A stretch of 64,000 bases of DNA from Methylophilus medardensis (GCF_006363915.1 NZ_CP040946.1), one strand, 5' to 3'. Shown: positions 8,669 to 16,146, numbered from the stretch's first letter. The notes: generated by a model from the letters alone, not told the origin. Made by a program: numbers and translations.

Positions 8669-10030
8669 ATGCTTGAAAACCTGACCGGTCGCTTGCAGGG
8701 CGTGATTAAAAACCTGCGCGGCCAAGCCCGCCTGACTGAAGAAAATATTGCCGATGCCATGCGCGAAGTGCGGATGGCCTTGCTTGAGGCCGACGTGGCC
8801 CTGCCCGTTGTCAAAGACTTTATTGCCCGCGTAAAAGAGCGCGCCAATGGCCGTGAAGTGTTGCAGAGCCTCACCCCCGGCCAAGCTGTGATTGAGGTCG
8901 TCAACCAAGAGTTGACCGCACTCATGGGCCAAGCCAATGTCGGCCTGAACTTAGCCGCCGTGCCGCCAGTGGTGATTTTAATGGCCGGCTTGCAAGGGGC
9001 AGGTAAAACCACCACCTCGGGTAAACTAGCCAAACTGCTCAAAGAGCAAAAGAAAAAAGTGTTGCTCGCCAGTGCCGACGTGTATCGTCCGGCGGCGATC
9101 ACCCAACTGCAAACGCTGGCCAAACAATTAGAGATCGATTGCTTTGACAGCAACCCGCAACAAAAGCCGCTCGATATCGCCGCCCAGGTGATGGATCAAG
9201 CCAAAAAAAGCTACTACGATGTAGTGATTTTTGACACGGCCGGCCGGTTAGCCATTGATGAAGCCATGATGGCCGAAATCAAAGCCCTGCACGCATACCT
9301 GCAGCCAACCGAAACGCTATTCGTCGTCGACGCCATGCAAGGCCAAGATGCGGTGAACACCGCCAAAGCCTTTGGCGAGACCTTACCGCTCACCGGCGTC
9401 ATTGTCACCAAGCTAGACGGCGATGCCCGCGGCGGTGCCGCCCTCTCTGTGCGCCACGTCACCGGCAAGCCGATCAAGTTTATTGGGGTCAGCGAAAAAG
9501 TCGACGGCCTTGAGCCTTTCCATCCTGATCGGATGGCGGGCCGTATCCTCGGCATGGGCGATGTATTAAGCCTGATTGAAGAAGCACACAAAAAGGTCGA
9601 CATGGCCGAGGCGCAAAAAGTCGCCGACAAAATCAAATCCGGCGCCAAGTTCGACCTCGAAGACTTTAAAGCGCAAATGATGCAAATGCAAAAAATGGGC
9701 GGCATGGCCTCGCTGATGGACAAAATGCCCGCGCAGATCTCCGGCATGGCGCAAAAAATCAACACCACCGACGTCGATAAATCGCTACGCCGCCTCGAAG
9801 GCATCATCAATAGCATGACCCCAGAAGAGCGCCGCAAACCTGAGTTAATCAAAGCCACGCGCAAAAAACGCATCGCTGCTGGTAGCGGTGTGCAAGTGCA
9901 AGAAGTTAACCGTCTACTCAACCAGTTTGAAGAAACGCAAAAGATGATGAAGATGTTCAGCAAAGGCGGCATGGCTAAACTCATGCGTGGCATGGGCGGG
10001 ATGATGGGCGGTAAATTTCCGGGAATGTAA
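8669..10030 (+). CDS. ffh: Signal recognition particle protein Ffh (SRP54)
   Basis: Binds signal sequences on ribosomes together with the 4.5S RNA and delivers inner-membrane proteins to FtsY. Domain order is N-domain helices (LTGRLQGVIKNLRG), the GTPase G-domain with GLQGAGKTTTSGKL at about residues 106-119, DTAGR, TKLDGDARGG, and then a methionine-rich M domain (MMQMQKMGGMASLMDKM) ending in MRGMGGMMGGKFPGM. The length of 453 residues is normal. The ATG at 8669 follows a GAAAGAAAGG ribosome-binding region and matches the conserved MLENL N-terminus. The 4.5S RNA gene is not in this window. Confidence 0.97.
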   Translation: MLENLTGRLQGVIKNLRGQARLTEENIADAMREVRMALLEADVALPVVKDFIARVKERANGREVLQSLTPGQAVIEVVNQELTALMGQANVGLNLAAVPPVVILMAGLQGAGKTTTSGKLAKLLKEQKKKVLLASADVYRPAAITQLQTLAKQLEIDCFDSNPQQKPLDIAAQVMDQAKKSYYDVVIFDTAGRLAIDEAMMAEIKALHAYLQPTETLFVVDAMQGQDAVNTAKAFGETLPLTGVIVTKLDGDARGGAALSVRHVTGKPIKFIGVSEKVDGLEPFHPDRMAGRILGMGDVLSLIEEAHKKVDMAEAQKVADKIKSGAKFDLEDFKAQMMQMQKMGGMASLMDKMPAQISGMAQKINTTDVDKSLRRLEGIINSMTPEERRKPELIKATRKKRIAAGSGVQVQEVNRLLNQFEETQKMMKMFSKGGMAKLMRGMGGMMGGKFPGM

Positions 10031-10090
10031 AGCAAAAAAAGGGGATGAATAAAAAAATAAACTTTTTATACAAAAAATGCCAAAACAGCA

Positions 10091-10119
10091 TTGACCAAAG
10101 TGAATTCATCCCCCATAAT
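10091..10119 (+). promoter_or_regulatory. Probable sigma-70 promoter of tRNA-Lys
   Basis: TTGACC and CATAAT are separated by 17 bases, each one mismatch from consensus. The -10 box ends 48 bases before the mature tRNA 5' end, a plausible precursor leader length. Confidence 0.6.
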
Positions 10120-10167
10120 CGCGTTCTTTCAAATTTGACGCAAAACAAGCGGCAGACTAGAAACAGA

Positions 10168-10243
10168 GGGGTGTTAGCTCAGCTGGTAGAGCAGCGGACT
10201 TTTAATCCGTTTGTCGTGGGTTCGATCCCCGCACACCCTACCA
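10168..10243 (+). tRNA. tRNA-Lys (anticodon TTT)
   Basis: A 76-nt cloverleaf. The acceptor GGGGTGT pairs with ACACCCT (first pair G-U), discriminator A, encoded CCA. The D arm is GCTC/GAGC, the anticodon stem GCGGA/TCCGT with loop CTTTTAA, and the T arm GTGGG/CCCGC with TTCGATC. Anticodon TTT at 10201-10203 reads lysine AAA/AAG. It is followed directly by an intrinsic terminator. Confidence 0.97.
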
Positions 10244-10251
10244 AAATATAA

Positions 10252-10287
10252 AAAAACGGCTCGCAAAAATGTGAGCCGTTTTTCTTT
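10252..10287 (+). terminator. Intrinsic terminator of tRNA-Lys
   Basis: An 11-bp perfect stem, AAAAACGGCTC with GAGCCGTTTTT, then a T-rich tail, starting 8 bases after the tRNA CCA end. Confidence 0.92.
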
Positions 10288-10755
10288 TCTCGATACTGAA
10301 CTGAGTTTCAGATTTCAGTTTTTCAGCATTTCGCTAATTTTGTGGTTTTCAGAATTCCAGCTTTTCGGATTCTTAGCCAGTTGGCATCCAAGCTATTCCC
10401 GAGTTTCACCCACTCGCAGCCCCAAACCCTGCCCAGAGTCGCTCGCCTTGAGCCATGGGCTGGCAAACAGGGGCTGGCTTATACGACGGTGATCCCGGCT
10501 GAGATCGTTGGGCATTATGTTGGCTTGGCATGGGAATTTGGATTTGTTAAGTCGGGAGAGCCTATTAAAGAGATTGGGAAAAGTCCCAACATTCGTATCC
10601 CTGTTTCAAAATAAGCATCGCATCTACCCATTCGGGCTAATCGTTATCTTTGAGGCTACCTAGTGTTAGTGTAATGGCTAAGTTACAATCTTTTTGTTGC
10701 TTGTAATACTTTTTATGTGGATACGCACAAAAAACTAATAAGAAAGCATTTCTCG
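10288..10755. other. Gene-poor stretch between tRNA-Lys and a PEP-CTERM gene; possible gene remnant
   Basis: About 470 bases with no convincing gene. One plus-strand open frame ends at 10614. Its last 45 or so codons (from LAYTTVIPAEIVGHYVG to SPNIRIPVSK) have protein-like composition, while its first part looks random and it has no ribosome-binding site. It could be the 3' end of a truncated gene whose 5' part was lost; I do not recognise the family. The stretch lies just downstream of a tRNA and upstream of a tRNA fragment, so it may be part of old insertion debris. Confidence 0.35.
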
Positions 10756-11598
10756 ATGTTTAAAATAACCAACTTGAAAACCTGTTTGATTGGAGCTTAT
10801 GCGCTCAGTTTTTTCAGTCTTACTGCCAATGCGGCACTGATCAGTTACACATCAGGTGGCAAGGATTTGGTGTATAGCTCAATTAGTGATGTAACTTGGA
10901 CCAAAGATGCAAATCTTCTTGGGAGTATGATTGCTGTCAACGGATACGATGCTGTTGTAAATGCAATCATTCATGTAACTCCGACAGTAGCATCATTGCC
11001 CAATTATGATGCTCCAACTGGATTGTATACACTGAGTCAAAGTGATTTTGTTGACGGCTATGTCAGTTGGTATGGTGCAGTCGCCTTTGCGAATTATCTG
11101 AACAGTATTCAATATGGCGGAAGTAACCGCTGGCAATTACCATCTGCTCTAATTCCAGATAACTCAGGTTGTACAACCGATAATAGCTCAACAGCGTGTG
11201 TATATGATGCTATTTACCAAGGCAATGGGGTTGCGCCAGGTAATGAGTTGGCAGAGCTTTATTTTCATGAACTTGGTGGCAGGAGTCGTCGAATAGTCAA
11301 CGGTGGACTTGATTTAGGCACTGGTATGCCACAAACAATTATATTTGATAATGAAAACGATAATCCTGCTTTTGCAACAAGCACCGAGGTCACAAGCAAT
11401 GGCAATACAAACTACTACTTTGATACTCGCAATGGTTTGCAGCTTTCTTACCTAAAGGGGGGCGCTGATCTTTACTATGCTTGGGCTATCACTCCAGGCT
11501 TAATCAGTGCTGTGCCTGAGCCTGAAAGTTTAGGAATTTTAATGGCCGGATTGGGCTTGATCGGTTTGATTCAAAGACGAAGAAGATTGAGCTCATAA
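10756..11598 (+). CDS. PEP-CTERM sorting-signal protein with DUF1566-like domain
   Basis: A 280-residue exported protein. The signal peptide (about residues 1-27) ends near LTANA-AL. The body contains DLVYSSISDVTWTKDAN and NRWQLPS, the pattern of the DUF1566-like domain found in many PEP-CTERM proteins. The C-terminus is a full sorting signal: VPEPE, a hydrophobic helix (LGILMAGLGLIGLI) and RRRR. In such bacteria an exosortase (EpsH/XrtA type) cleaves at PEP and the protein goes to the surface or exopolysaccharide; that enzyme is not in this window. The ATG at 10756 has AGAAAG upstream; a GTG at 10717 is in frame but adds only a charged leader before the signal peptide. The stop codon lies inside a tRNA 3' fragment. 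Confidence 0.85.
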   Translation: MFKITNLKTCLIGAYALSFFSLTANAALISYTSGGKDLVYSSISDVTWTKDANLLGSMIAVNGYDAVVNAIIHVTPTVASLPNYDAPTGLYTLSQSDFVDGYVSWYGAVAFANYLNSIQYGGSNRWQLPSALIPDNSGCTTDNSSTACVYDAIYQGNGVAPGNELAELYFHELGGRSRRIVNGGLDLGTGMPQTIIFDNENDNPAFATSTEVTSNGNTNYYFDTRNGLQLSYLKGGADLYYAWAITPGLISAVPEPESLGILMAGLGLIGLIQRRRRLSS

Positions 11599-11636
11599 TC
11601 CGTTGGTGCTGTGTTCGACTCACAGAGGGGCCACCA
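11592..11636 (+). other. 3' fragment of a CAT-anticodon tRNA (attachment-site-like remnant)
   Basis: These 45 bases reproduce a tRNA from anticodon loop to CCA: loop CTCATAA, half stem TCCGT, a T arm CTGTG/CACAG around TTCGACT, acceptor 3' strand AGGGGCC, discriminator A, CCA. The 5' half is missing: the expected GGCCCCT acceptor strand and an anticodon-stem partner of TCCGT are absent upstream, where the PEP-CTERM coding sequence runs instead. Such 3' tRNA copies normally mark att sites of elements that integrate by tyrosine recombinases. CAT suggests elongator tRNA-Met, or tRNA-Ile2 if the C is modified. The boundary with the intact gene cannot be set from this window. Confidence 0.75.
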
Positions 11637-11644
11637 ATAAAATC

Positions 11645-11676
11645 AAAGGGTTACGGAATTTCGTAACCCTTTTTTA
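11645..11676 (+). terminator. Intrinsic terminator after the tRNA fragment
   Basis: An 11-bp stem, AAAGGGTTACG with CGTAACCCTTT, followed by T residues. It lies 8 bases after the CCA of the tRNA fragment, as if the original tRNA gene's terminator was carried along. It now serves the PEP-CTERM gene. Confidence 0.85.
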
Positions 11677-11856
11677 TTTATTAGTAGCCGTATAGTAGCC
11701 AAGAAGCTTAGTCGATTCTTTTAAATTTCTTTCGACGATTATCTTGCACCGACTAACTGCAAGATGGTTAGAAAAGCTTCAGTTTTTGTAGCGCCCATGC
11801 GGTTGTGACCTGCTCCCCGTTTGACCTACCAATTAAAAGTTAGTAAGGTGCCTTTC

Positions 11857-12080
11857 CTAAAACTCACCTTGCTTCGCAATATAATCAGTCGCCCAATCTT
11901 TGTTCGCATCGATTTTTATGGCGCCTAAGCGCCTGTCAGCAGCACCTTTTTCATCGCCATCTTAATGCATCGCATATTCTCGATTCACCTCTGTTAATCA
12001 TTCAGCATGGTTTGGTTGTCCTACATATTTATCAGCCTCATGACACTCGTGACACAGTGCGCTCGTTCATATACTGGTGG
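11857..12080 (-). pseudogene. Decayed minus-strand gene remnant (cysteine/histidine-rich, cytochrome-like)
   Basis: Read on the minus strand, the stretch gives protein-like pieces in different frames. One is LCHECHEADKYVGQPNHAE followed by a stop. Another is DGDEKGAADRRLGAIK followed by IDANKDWATDYIAKQGEF and a natural stop at 11857-11859. The pieces are separated by a frame change and in-frame stops, so this looks like the C-terminal end of a broken gene. The Cys-His cluster suggests a c-type cytochrome or another metal-binding protein, but the family is not identified. The 180 bases downstream (11677-11856) contain no gene; TGACCTGCTCCCCG near 11807 resembles the ends of some insertion sequences, which I could not confirm. 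Confidence 0.5.
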
Positions 12081-12109
12081 CTCCTTTAACAAACAATTAG
12101 GAGATCAAC

Positions 12110-12613
12110 ATGGCGGCAGTGACTGGATTATTTCATGATCAAGAAAGCGCAGAGCGCGCGTATATCTCAGCGACAGAGGCTGGTTATGGCGCGAATGACA
12201 TCAACGTTATCATGTCAGATGAAACACGTGAGCGTTACTATGGTGAACATGCCACCTTGGAAACCGAGGTGGGAAACAAAGCCGCTGAGGGTGCCGCTGT
12301 GGGTGGCGCGCTAGGAGCGACAGCAGGGGCCATTGCGGGGGCGATTGCAGCCGTAGGCACGGCGATCGTTTTACCAGGCTTGGGTTTAGTGATTGCTGGC
12401 CCATTGGCCGCGGGTATTGCAGGTGCTGGCGCGGGTGGCGTGACCGCTGGCTTGGTGGGGGCTTTAATCGGCTGGGGCATCCCAGAAGATACCCTTAAAA
12501 AATATGAAGCCGATGTGAAAGAGGGCGGCATTTTAATCGGGCTTAATCCGAAAAGTGAAGATGATGCCCGCCGATTTCAAAATGAGTGGGCGAAATCAGA
12601 AGCCGTTGTTTAA
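12110..12613 (+). CDS. YflT-like general stress protein with glycine-zipper membrane region
   Basis: A 167-residue protein. The N-terminal 55 residues (VTGLFHDQESAERAYISA ... INVIMSDETR) look like the YflT / general-stress-17M domain. A long Gly/Ala-rich hydrophobic stretch (about 62-130, GAAVGGALGATAGAIAGAI and AAGIAGAGAGGVTAGLVG) resembles glycine-zipper membrane segments. The C-terminus returns to a soluble domain (YEADVKEGGILIGLNPKS). A good ribosome-binding site, TTAGGAG, precedes the ATG and a terminator follows closely, so it is monocistronic. Function is unknown beyond a presumed stress association; the family annotation is by eye. Confidence 0.7.
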   Translation: MAAVTGLFHDQESAERAYISATEAGYGANDINVIMSDETRERYYGEHATLETEVGNKAAEGAAVGGALGATAGAIAGAIAAVGTAIVLPGLGLVIAGPLAAGIAGAGAGGVTAGLVGALIGWGIPEDTLKKYEADVKEGGILIGLNPKSEDDARRFQNEWAKSEAVV

Positions 12614-12631
12614 AACGCATGCCTTTACAAA

Positions 12632-12656
12632 AAAACCACCTTCGGGTGGTTTTTTT
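12632..12656 (+). terminator. Intrinsic terminator after the YflT-like gene
   Basis: A 9-bp stem, AAAACCACC with GGTGGTTTT, around the stable tetraloop TTCG, then T residues. It isolates the stress gene from the ECF operon downstream. Confidence 0.93.
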
Positions 12657-12755
12657 ATGAGGGTGTTTAGCCAGCGCTGAATGGTTAGACTTTAATTGCT
12701 CCGCTAGACATTCGATGGTTTACCTTGTGTAATCGCATATATATTTTATGAAATG

Positions 12756-12782
12756 TGCATCTAATCACAGAAATGTGACGTA
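12756..12782 (+). promoter_or_regulatory. Putative ECF sigma-factor promoter, copy 1 (autoregulatory)
   Basis: TGCATC at 12756-12761 and CGTA at 12779-12782 are separated by exactly 17 bases. The same two boxes with the same spacing occur at 15084-15110, upstream of the DUF3034 gene. The CGTA box is known as the -10 element of RpoE/ChrR-type ECF sigma factors. Here it ends 49 bases before the GTG of the sigma gene, so the operon probably drives its own expression. Confidence 0.65.
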
Positions 12783-12831
12783 TTTAATGAATAATCAAAT
12801 ATCAATTTGAAAAAGAAGCTTGGAATGCATT

Positions 12832-13380
12832 GTGATAGATGATATCGAGGATTTAATCGCTCGAATAATAGATAGGGATGAGGATGCTTTTAACGAATTG
12901 TATGAAGCTACTTTTAGCAAAGTCTATGGTTTGGCGTTGAAGATTACCAAGGATCCTAGTACTGCTGAAGAGGTGGTTGAAGATACGTATTATCAAGTGT
13001 GGCAAGAAATTTACCGTTACGATTTTAACAAGTGTCCCTTAAATAACTGGATGTTGATTATTTGTCGTTCTCGCGCCATTGATGCGGTGAGAAAGCTCAA
13101 TGCCATCCCTGAGATGGTGGTCGATTTCGAGTGGGCGATAGAGTCTACCGATTTGCCAGCAGACGATAGATTACAGGGCAAGCAAGAATCGTTGGCGGTG
13201 GTTAAAGCCTTATCAGAAATCAAACCCTTGCAAAGGCAGTTATTACACCATGTTTTTTATTATGGATTAACGCATCAAGAAATTTCTGATGTGATGAATA
13301 TGCCGCTTGGCTCGGTGAAATCAACGATTAATAGAGCACAAAAATTATTAAGAGAGAAACTCAAAGGTGAACAGTTTTGA
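12832..13380 (+). CDS. ECF-type RNA polymerase sigma factor (RpoE/ChrR-associated type)
   Basis: A 182-residue sigma-70 family factor. Region 2 spans about residues 9-75 (DAFNELYEATFSKVYGLALK ... VWQEIYRYD). Region 4 spans about 120-178 and ends in the helix-turn-helix LTHQEISDVMNMPLGSVKST. Length and the ChrR-like cupin gene directly downstream place it near the ECF11 group, whose founding member in Rhodobacter responds to singlet oxygen. The GTG at 12832 is chosen; a TTG at 12820 is also in frame with no properly spaced ribosome-binding site. It lacks the extra domains of ECF41-type factors. Its promoter element is shared with the DUF3034/haemoglobin operon. Confidence 0.9.
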   Translation: MIDDIEDLIARIIDRDEDAFNELYEATFSKVYGLALKITKDPSTAEEVVEDTYYQVWQEIYRYDFNKCPLNNWMLIICRSRAIDAVRKLNAIPEMVVDFEWAIESTDLPADDRLQGKQESLAVVKALSEIKPLQRQLLHHVFYYGLTHQEISDVMNMPLGSVKSTINRAQKLLREKLKGEQF

Positions 13381-13394
13381 ATAAAGATATAAAG

Positions 13395-13826
13395 ATGAAC
13401 AAACCTGAGTCTTTAGAATTTGATTTGTTTCTTGAGCTGTTTGAGGCGACGCCCGTGGTGACGCCTGCGGCCTCTGTTAAAGAGCGTATTAAAACGAAAT
13501 TGATGCAACGCGTTGCGCAAAGCCGTGGTGCACAGTTTTTTGTTTTTGAAGAGCAGGGCAATTGGAAATCATTTAAGCAAGGCATACACATCAAAATATT
13601 GAAAAGCGATGCCAAAAGTAAATCATTTTTGTTGAAGCTCGACCAAAACACCATTATTCCGTACCACGACCATCAAAAAAATGAAGAAACATTTGTGGTG
13701 GATGGTGAGGCTTGGCTAGATGGCGTGCATTGTAAAAATGGGGATTTTCACTTTGCCGGTGCGGGAACGTTTCATAAAGAGATTCGTACTGAACAAGGGT
13801 GCACGCTGTTGATTAAGACTTATTGA
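13395..13826 (+). CDS. ChrR-like cupin protein, probable anti-sigma factor
   Basis: A 143-residue protein beginning just after the sigma gene. The C-terminal half is a single cupin: motif 1 is YHDHQKNEETFVVDGEAW with metal ligands His91, His93 and Glu97/98, and motif 2 is FAGAGTFHKEI with His127. In Rhodobacter ChrR, an N-terminal zinc domain holds the sigma factor and the cupin senses reactive species. Here the N-terminal 45 residues are helical but lack an HxxxCxxC zinc motif, so sigma binding would have to work differently. A TTG at 13377 overlapping the sigma stop is an alternative start. The role as anti-sigma factor is inferred from gene position and the cupin. Confidence 0.8.
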   Translation: MNKPESLEFDLFLELFEATPVVTPAASVKERIKTKLMQRVAQSRGAQFFVFEEQGNWKSFKQGIHIKILKSDAKSKSFLLKLDQNTIIPYHDHQKNEETFVVDGEAWLDGVHCKNGDFHFAGAGTFHKEIRTEQGCTLLIKTY

Positions 13827-13846
13827 AACGTGAGCAACTAATAAAA

Positions 13847-14953
13847 ATGAACGTTCTTTATTCTATTCTGATCATGACTGCATCCACCTTGTTATCGGCA
13901 TCTACCTCCTTTGCAAACAACGATTTCAAAGCGCCGATATGGCAACTGGGCGGGCACTTGCAGACGATTATTCCGTCGCTTTTTCCGCAAGTGGCCAAGC
14001 AGACCTATGTGCGGGAGCGTTGGGAGTTGCCGGATGGGGATTTTGTGGATGTGGACTGGACCGAATCGCCTGCACGTTTGGACAAAGCGCAACCCAAGCC
14101 TGTGCTGGTGCTGTTTCACGGCCTAGAGGGAACCTCTCAAAGCCATTATGCCCGGGTGCTGATGGCTGCGGCCAAGCAACGCGGTTGGCTAGGCGTGGTG
14201 GTGCATTTTCGTGGCTGTTCGGGCGAGCCGAATCGATTGCCACGTGTGTACTATGCCGGCGATGCAGATGAGATCAACACGTTTATTTCAATCATTCATC
14301 AAAAATTACCCGACAACGTGATTTATGCGGCTGGTGTATCGTTGGGTGGGAACGCACTATTAAAGTGGCTGGGCCAATACCCAGAAAATGCGCGTCGCCT
14401 GGTGAAAGCGGCGGCGGCCATTTCAGCCCCCATTGCGTTGAAAGAGACAGCGCACAGTTTGGATACAGGGTTGAATTACCTCATATACAGTAAACACTTT
14501 GTGGCCACGATGAAACCAAAAGCGTTGCAAATGGCGGAGCGATTTCCGGATTATTTAGACGCTAGCCGCATTCAGACCGCCCGGAGCGTGCAAGACATGG
14601 ATAACGCGGTGACCTCGGTGTTGTTCGGAACCAAAAATGCCGACGAATACTATGATGTCAACGCCTCTAAACCGTGGCTACGCTCGATACAAACTGAGAC
14701 CCTTATTTTAAATGCGAAGAATGATCCGTTTGTGCCATTTGATACCTTACCGTCTGAAACAGAAGTCTCCAGCGCGGTGCAGCTAGATTATCAGGCTGAG
14801 GGCGGACATGCCGGCTTTTATGGCAAGACTGATCAAGCTTCGCCGTGGCTGGCGGCGCGCATTTTCCAATTTTTTGACAACACCGAGCATGTGCAACTCG
14901 ATGCTTTGGTTGATCAGCTGATTCAATTTCACCCTGCTGCGCTGTATCAATAA
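13847..14953 (+). CDS. YheT-like alpha/beta hydrolase with a predicted signal peptide
   Basis: A 368-residue protein of the AB-hydrolase/UPF0017 (YheT) family. Signatures are FKAPIWQLGGHLQTI (substrate-entrance region), LVLFHGLEGTSQSHYARVL (oxyanion region), FRGCSGEPN and the nucleophile elbow GVSLGGNALLKWLG. The acid lies in NAKNDPFVPF and the His in EGGHAGFYG. YheT proteins are normally cytosolic; here the sequence begins with VLYSILIMTASTLLSASTSF and ends the leader at SFA-NN, a convincing signal peptide, so it may act in the periplasm. It starts 20 bases after the cupin gene, making it the third member of the ECF operon. A TTG at 13823 is an alternative start. Confidence 0.85.
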   Translation: MNVLYSILIMTASTLLSASTSFANNDFKAPIWQLGGHLQTIIPSLFPQVAKQTYVRERWELPDGDFVDVDWTESPARLDKAQPKPVLVLFHGLEGTSQSHYARVLMAAAKQRGWLGVVVHFRGCSGEPNRLPRVYYAGDADEINTFISIIHQKLPDNVIYAAGVSLGGNALLKWLGQYPENARRLVKAAAAISAPIALKETAHSLDTGLNYLIYSKHFVATMKPKALQMAERFPDYLDASRIQTARSVQDMDNAVTSVLFGTKNADEYYDVNASKPWLRSIQTETLILNAKNDPFVPFDTLPSETEVSSAVQLDYQAEGGHAGFYGKTDQASPWLAARIFQFFDNTEHVQLDALVDQLIQFHPAALYQ

Positions 14954-15083
14954 GCGCGCATCAAGCGCTTAAACTCCTCTCGTTGACTCCAATCGTCGGT
15001 GGTGCATCCACCCACGCAAACCCGCGCATCAGGCAAATAGTTGCATTTATTTTTGCCCATAGCGTCATTGATTGCATCTGAAG

Positions 15084-15110
15084 TGCATCCATTTTCAAAT
15101 CCATTACGTA
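15084..15110 (+). promoter_or_regulatory. Putative ECF sigma-factor promoter, copy 2
   Basis: TGCATC at 15084-15089 and CGTA at 15107-15110, 17 bases apart, identical in both boxes and in spacing to the element upstream of the sigma gene at 12756-12782. The CGTA box ends 46 bases before the DUF3034 start codon, against 49 for the sigma gene. This is the main evidence that DUF3034 and the haemoglobin belong to the same regulon. Confidence 0.68.
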
Positions 15111-15156
15111 TATGTGATGAGAGATGTTTCTAGTAAACGAAAATAGGGTGTATGTA

Positions 15157-16128
15157 ATGCAGCTTTCATTATCAAAAAAAATAGTACTTGGTGTATTGAT
15201 CTCCAGTGGTTGGCTATCAACCGCGGTCATGGCCGAGGTCACCACCAGCAATAAGCTGTTGCTGACAGGTGGCGTGTCACAGGTTGAGGGTGCAGCGGGC
15301 GGTGGTTTAACGCCATGGGCGGTGATCGGGGGCTATGGCACCAACGATGAAATCGGCGCCAATGTGCATTACACCTATGCAAAAACCGGGGATTACAAGC
15401 TAGACAGTTACGGCATCACGGTCGGTTTTTATGATCGTTTTGAGCTCTCGATTGCGGAGCAGAAGTTCGACATTGGTAACTTAAGAAACAAGGTTGCCAG
15501 TGGCTTAGGCGCCGATGTGATTGGCCGAGATACGCTGGATCAAACCATTATTGGTGCCAAGCTGCGGGTGTTTGGTGAGGCGGTGCTGGATGCAGATACC
15601 TGGATGCCGCAAGTGGCGATTGGTGCGCAATACAAAAGAAACCACGACGAAAAATTCATCAAAAGTGCGGTCATCGGCGCCAAGAGTGCTGAGGGTGTCG
15701 ATTTCTATGTGGCTGCGACAAAACTATTTTTGGATCAAAGCTTTTTGGCGAACGCGACCTTGCGTCTGACCAAAGCGAATCAATTTGGCTTGTTAGGCTT
15801 TGGCGGTGCAAAAGACGACAACTACACGCCGCAATTAGAGCTTTCTGGCGCATATTTGATTAATAAAAAACTGGCGATTGGTGCGGAATATCGCATGAAA
15901 CCCAACAATTTACGTAGCCCTGCCAATGCTGCGCTCTTTGGTGGCCAAAATGTGGTGGACCTGAAGGAAGAAGATGCGTTTGATATTTTTGTGGCCTATG
16001 CGCCAACAAAGAACGTCGCGTTGACGTTGGCCTATGTGAATCTAGGAAACATTGCCACCGTTGCCCCTGTGGGCGCCAATTATGGTGACCAAGAAGGCGT
16101 CTATCTCTCTGCACAGTTCGGTTTTTAA
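15157..16128 (+). CDS. DUF3034 family outer-membrane protein
   Basis: A 323-residue exported protein. The signal peptide (MQLSLSKKIVLGVLISSGW) ends near VMA-EV. The mature part begins with NKLLLTGGVSQVEGAAGGGL, the recognisable DUF3034 opening, and continues as alternating strands (YGITVGFYDRFELSIAEQKF, IIGAKLRVFG, LELSGAYLINKKLAIGAEYR) ending in LSAQFGF, an outer-membrane barrel C-terminus. The function of the family is unknown. The ATG at 15157 has AGGGTG about seven bases upstream. A truncated haemoglobin gene follows after 18 bases, so the two are surely cotranscribed. Confidence 0.82.
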   Translation: MQLSLSKKIVLGVLISSGWLSTAVMAEVTTSNKLLLTGGVSQVEGAAGGGLTPWAVIGGYGTNDEIGANVHYTYAKTGDYKLDSYGITVGFYDRFELSIAEQKFDIGNLRNKVASGLGADVIGRDTLDQTIIGAKLRVFGEAVLDADTWMPQVAIGAQYKRNHDEKFIKSAVIGAKSAEGVDFYVAATKLFLDQSFLANATLRLTKANQFGLLGFGGAKDDNYTPQLELSGAYLINKKLAIGAEYRMKPNNLRSPANAALFGGQNVVDLKEEDAFDIFVAYAPTKNVALTLAYVNLGNIATVAPVGANYGDQEGVYLSAQFGF

Positions 16129-16146
16129 TCTTAAAGGCACATCCAA

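Noticed and set aside
9214..10035. A 273-codon minus-strand open frame opposite ffh
   Set aside because: It is the antisense image of the M and G domains of ffh, with no start signal and no family features.
11550..11591. A complete tRNA overlapping the end of the PEP-CTERM gene
   Set aside because: No GGCCCCT acceptor strand, D arm or 5' anticodon-stem partner of TCCGT is present upstream, so only the 3' part of a tRNA exists.
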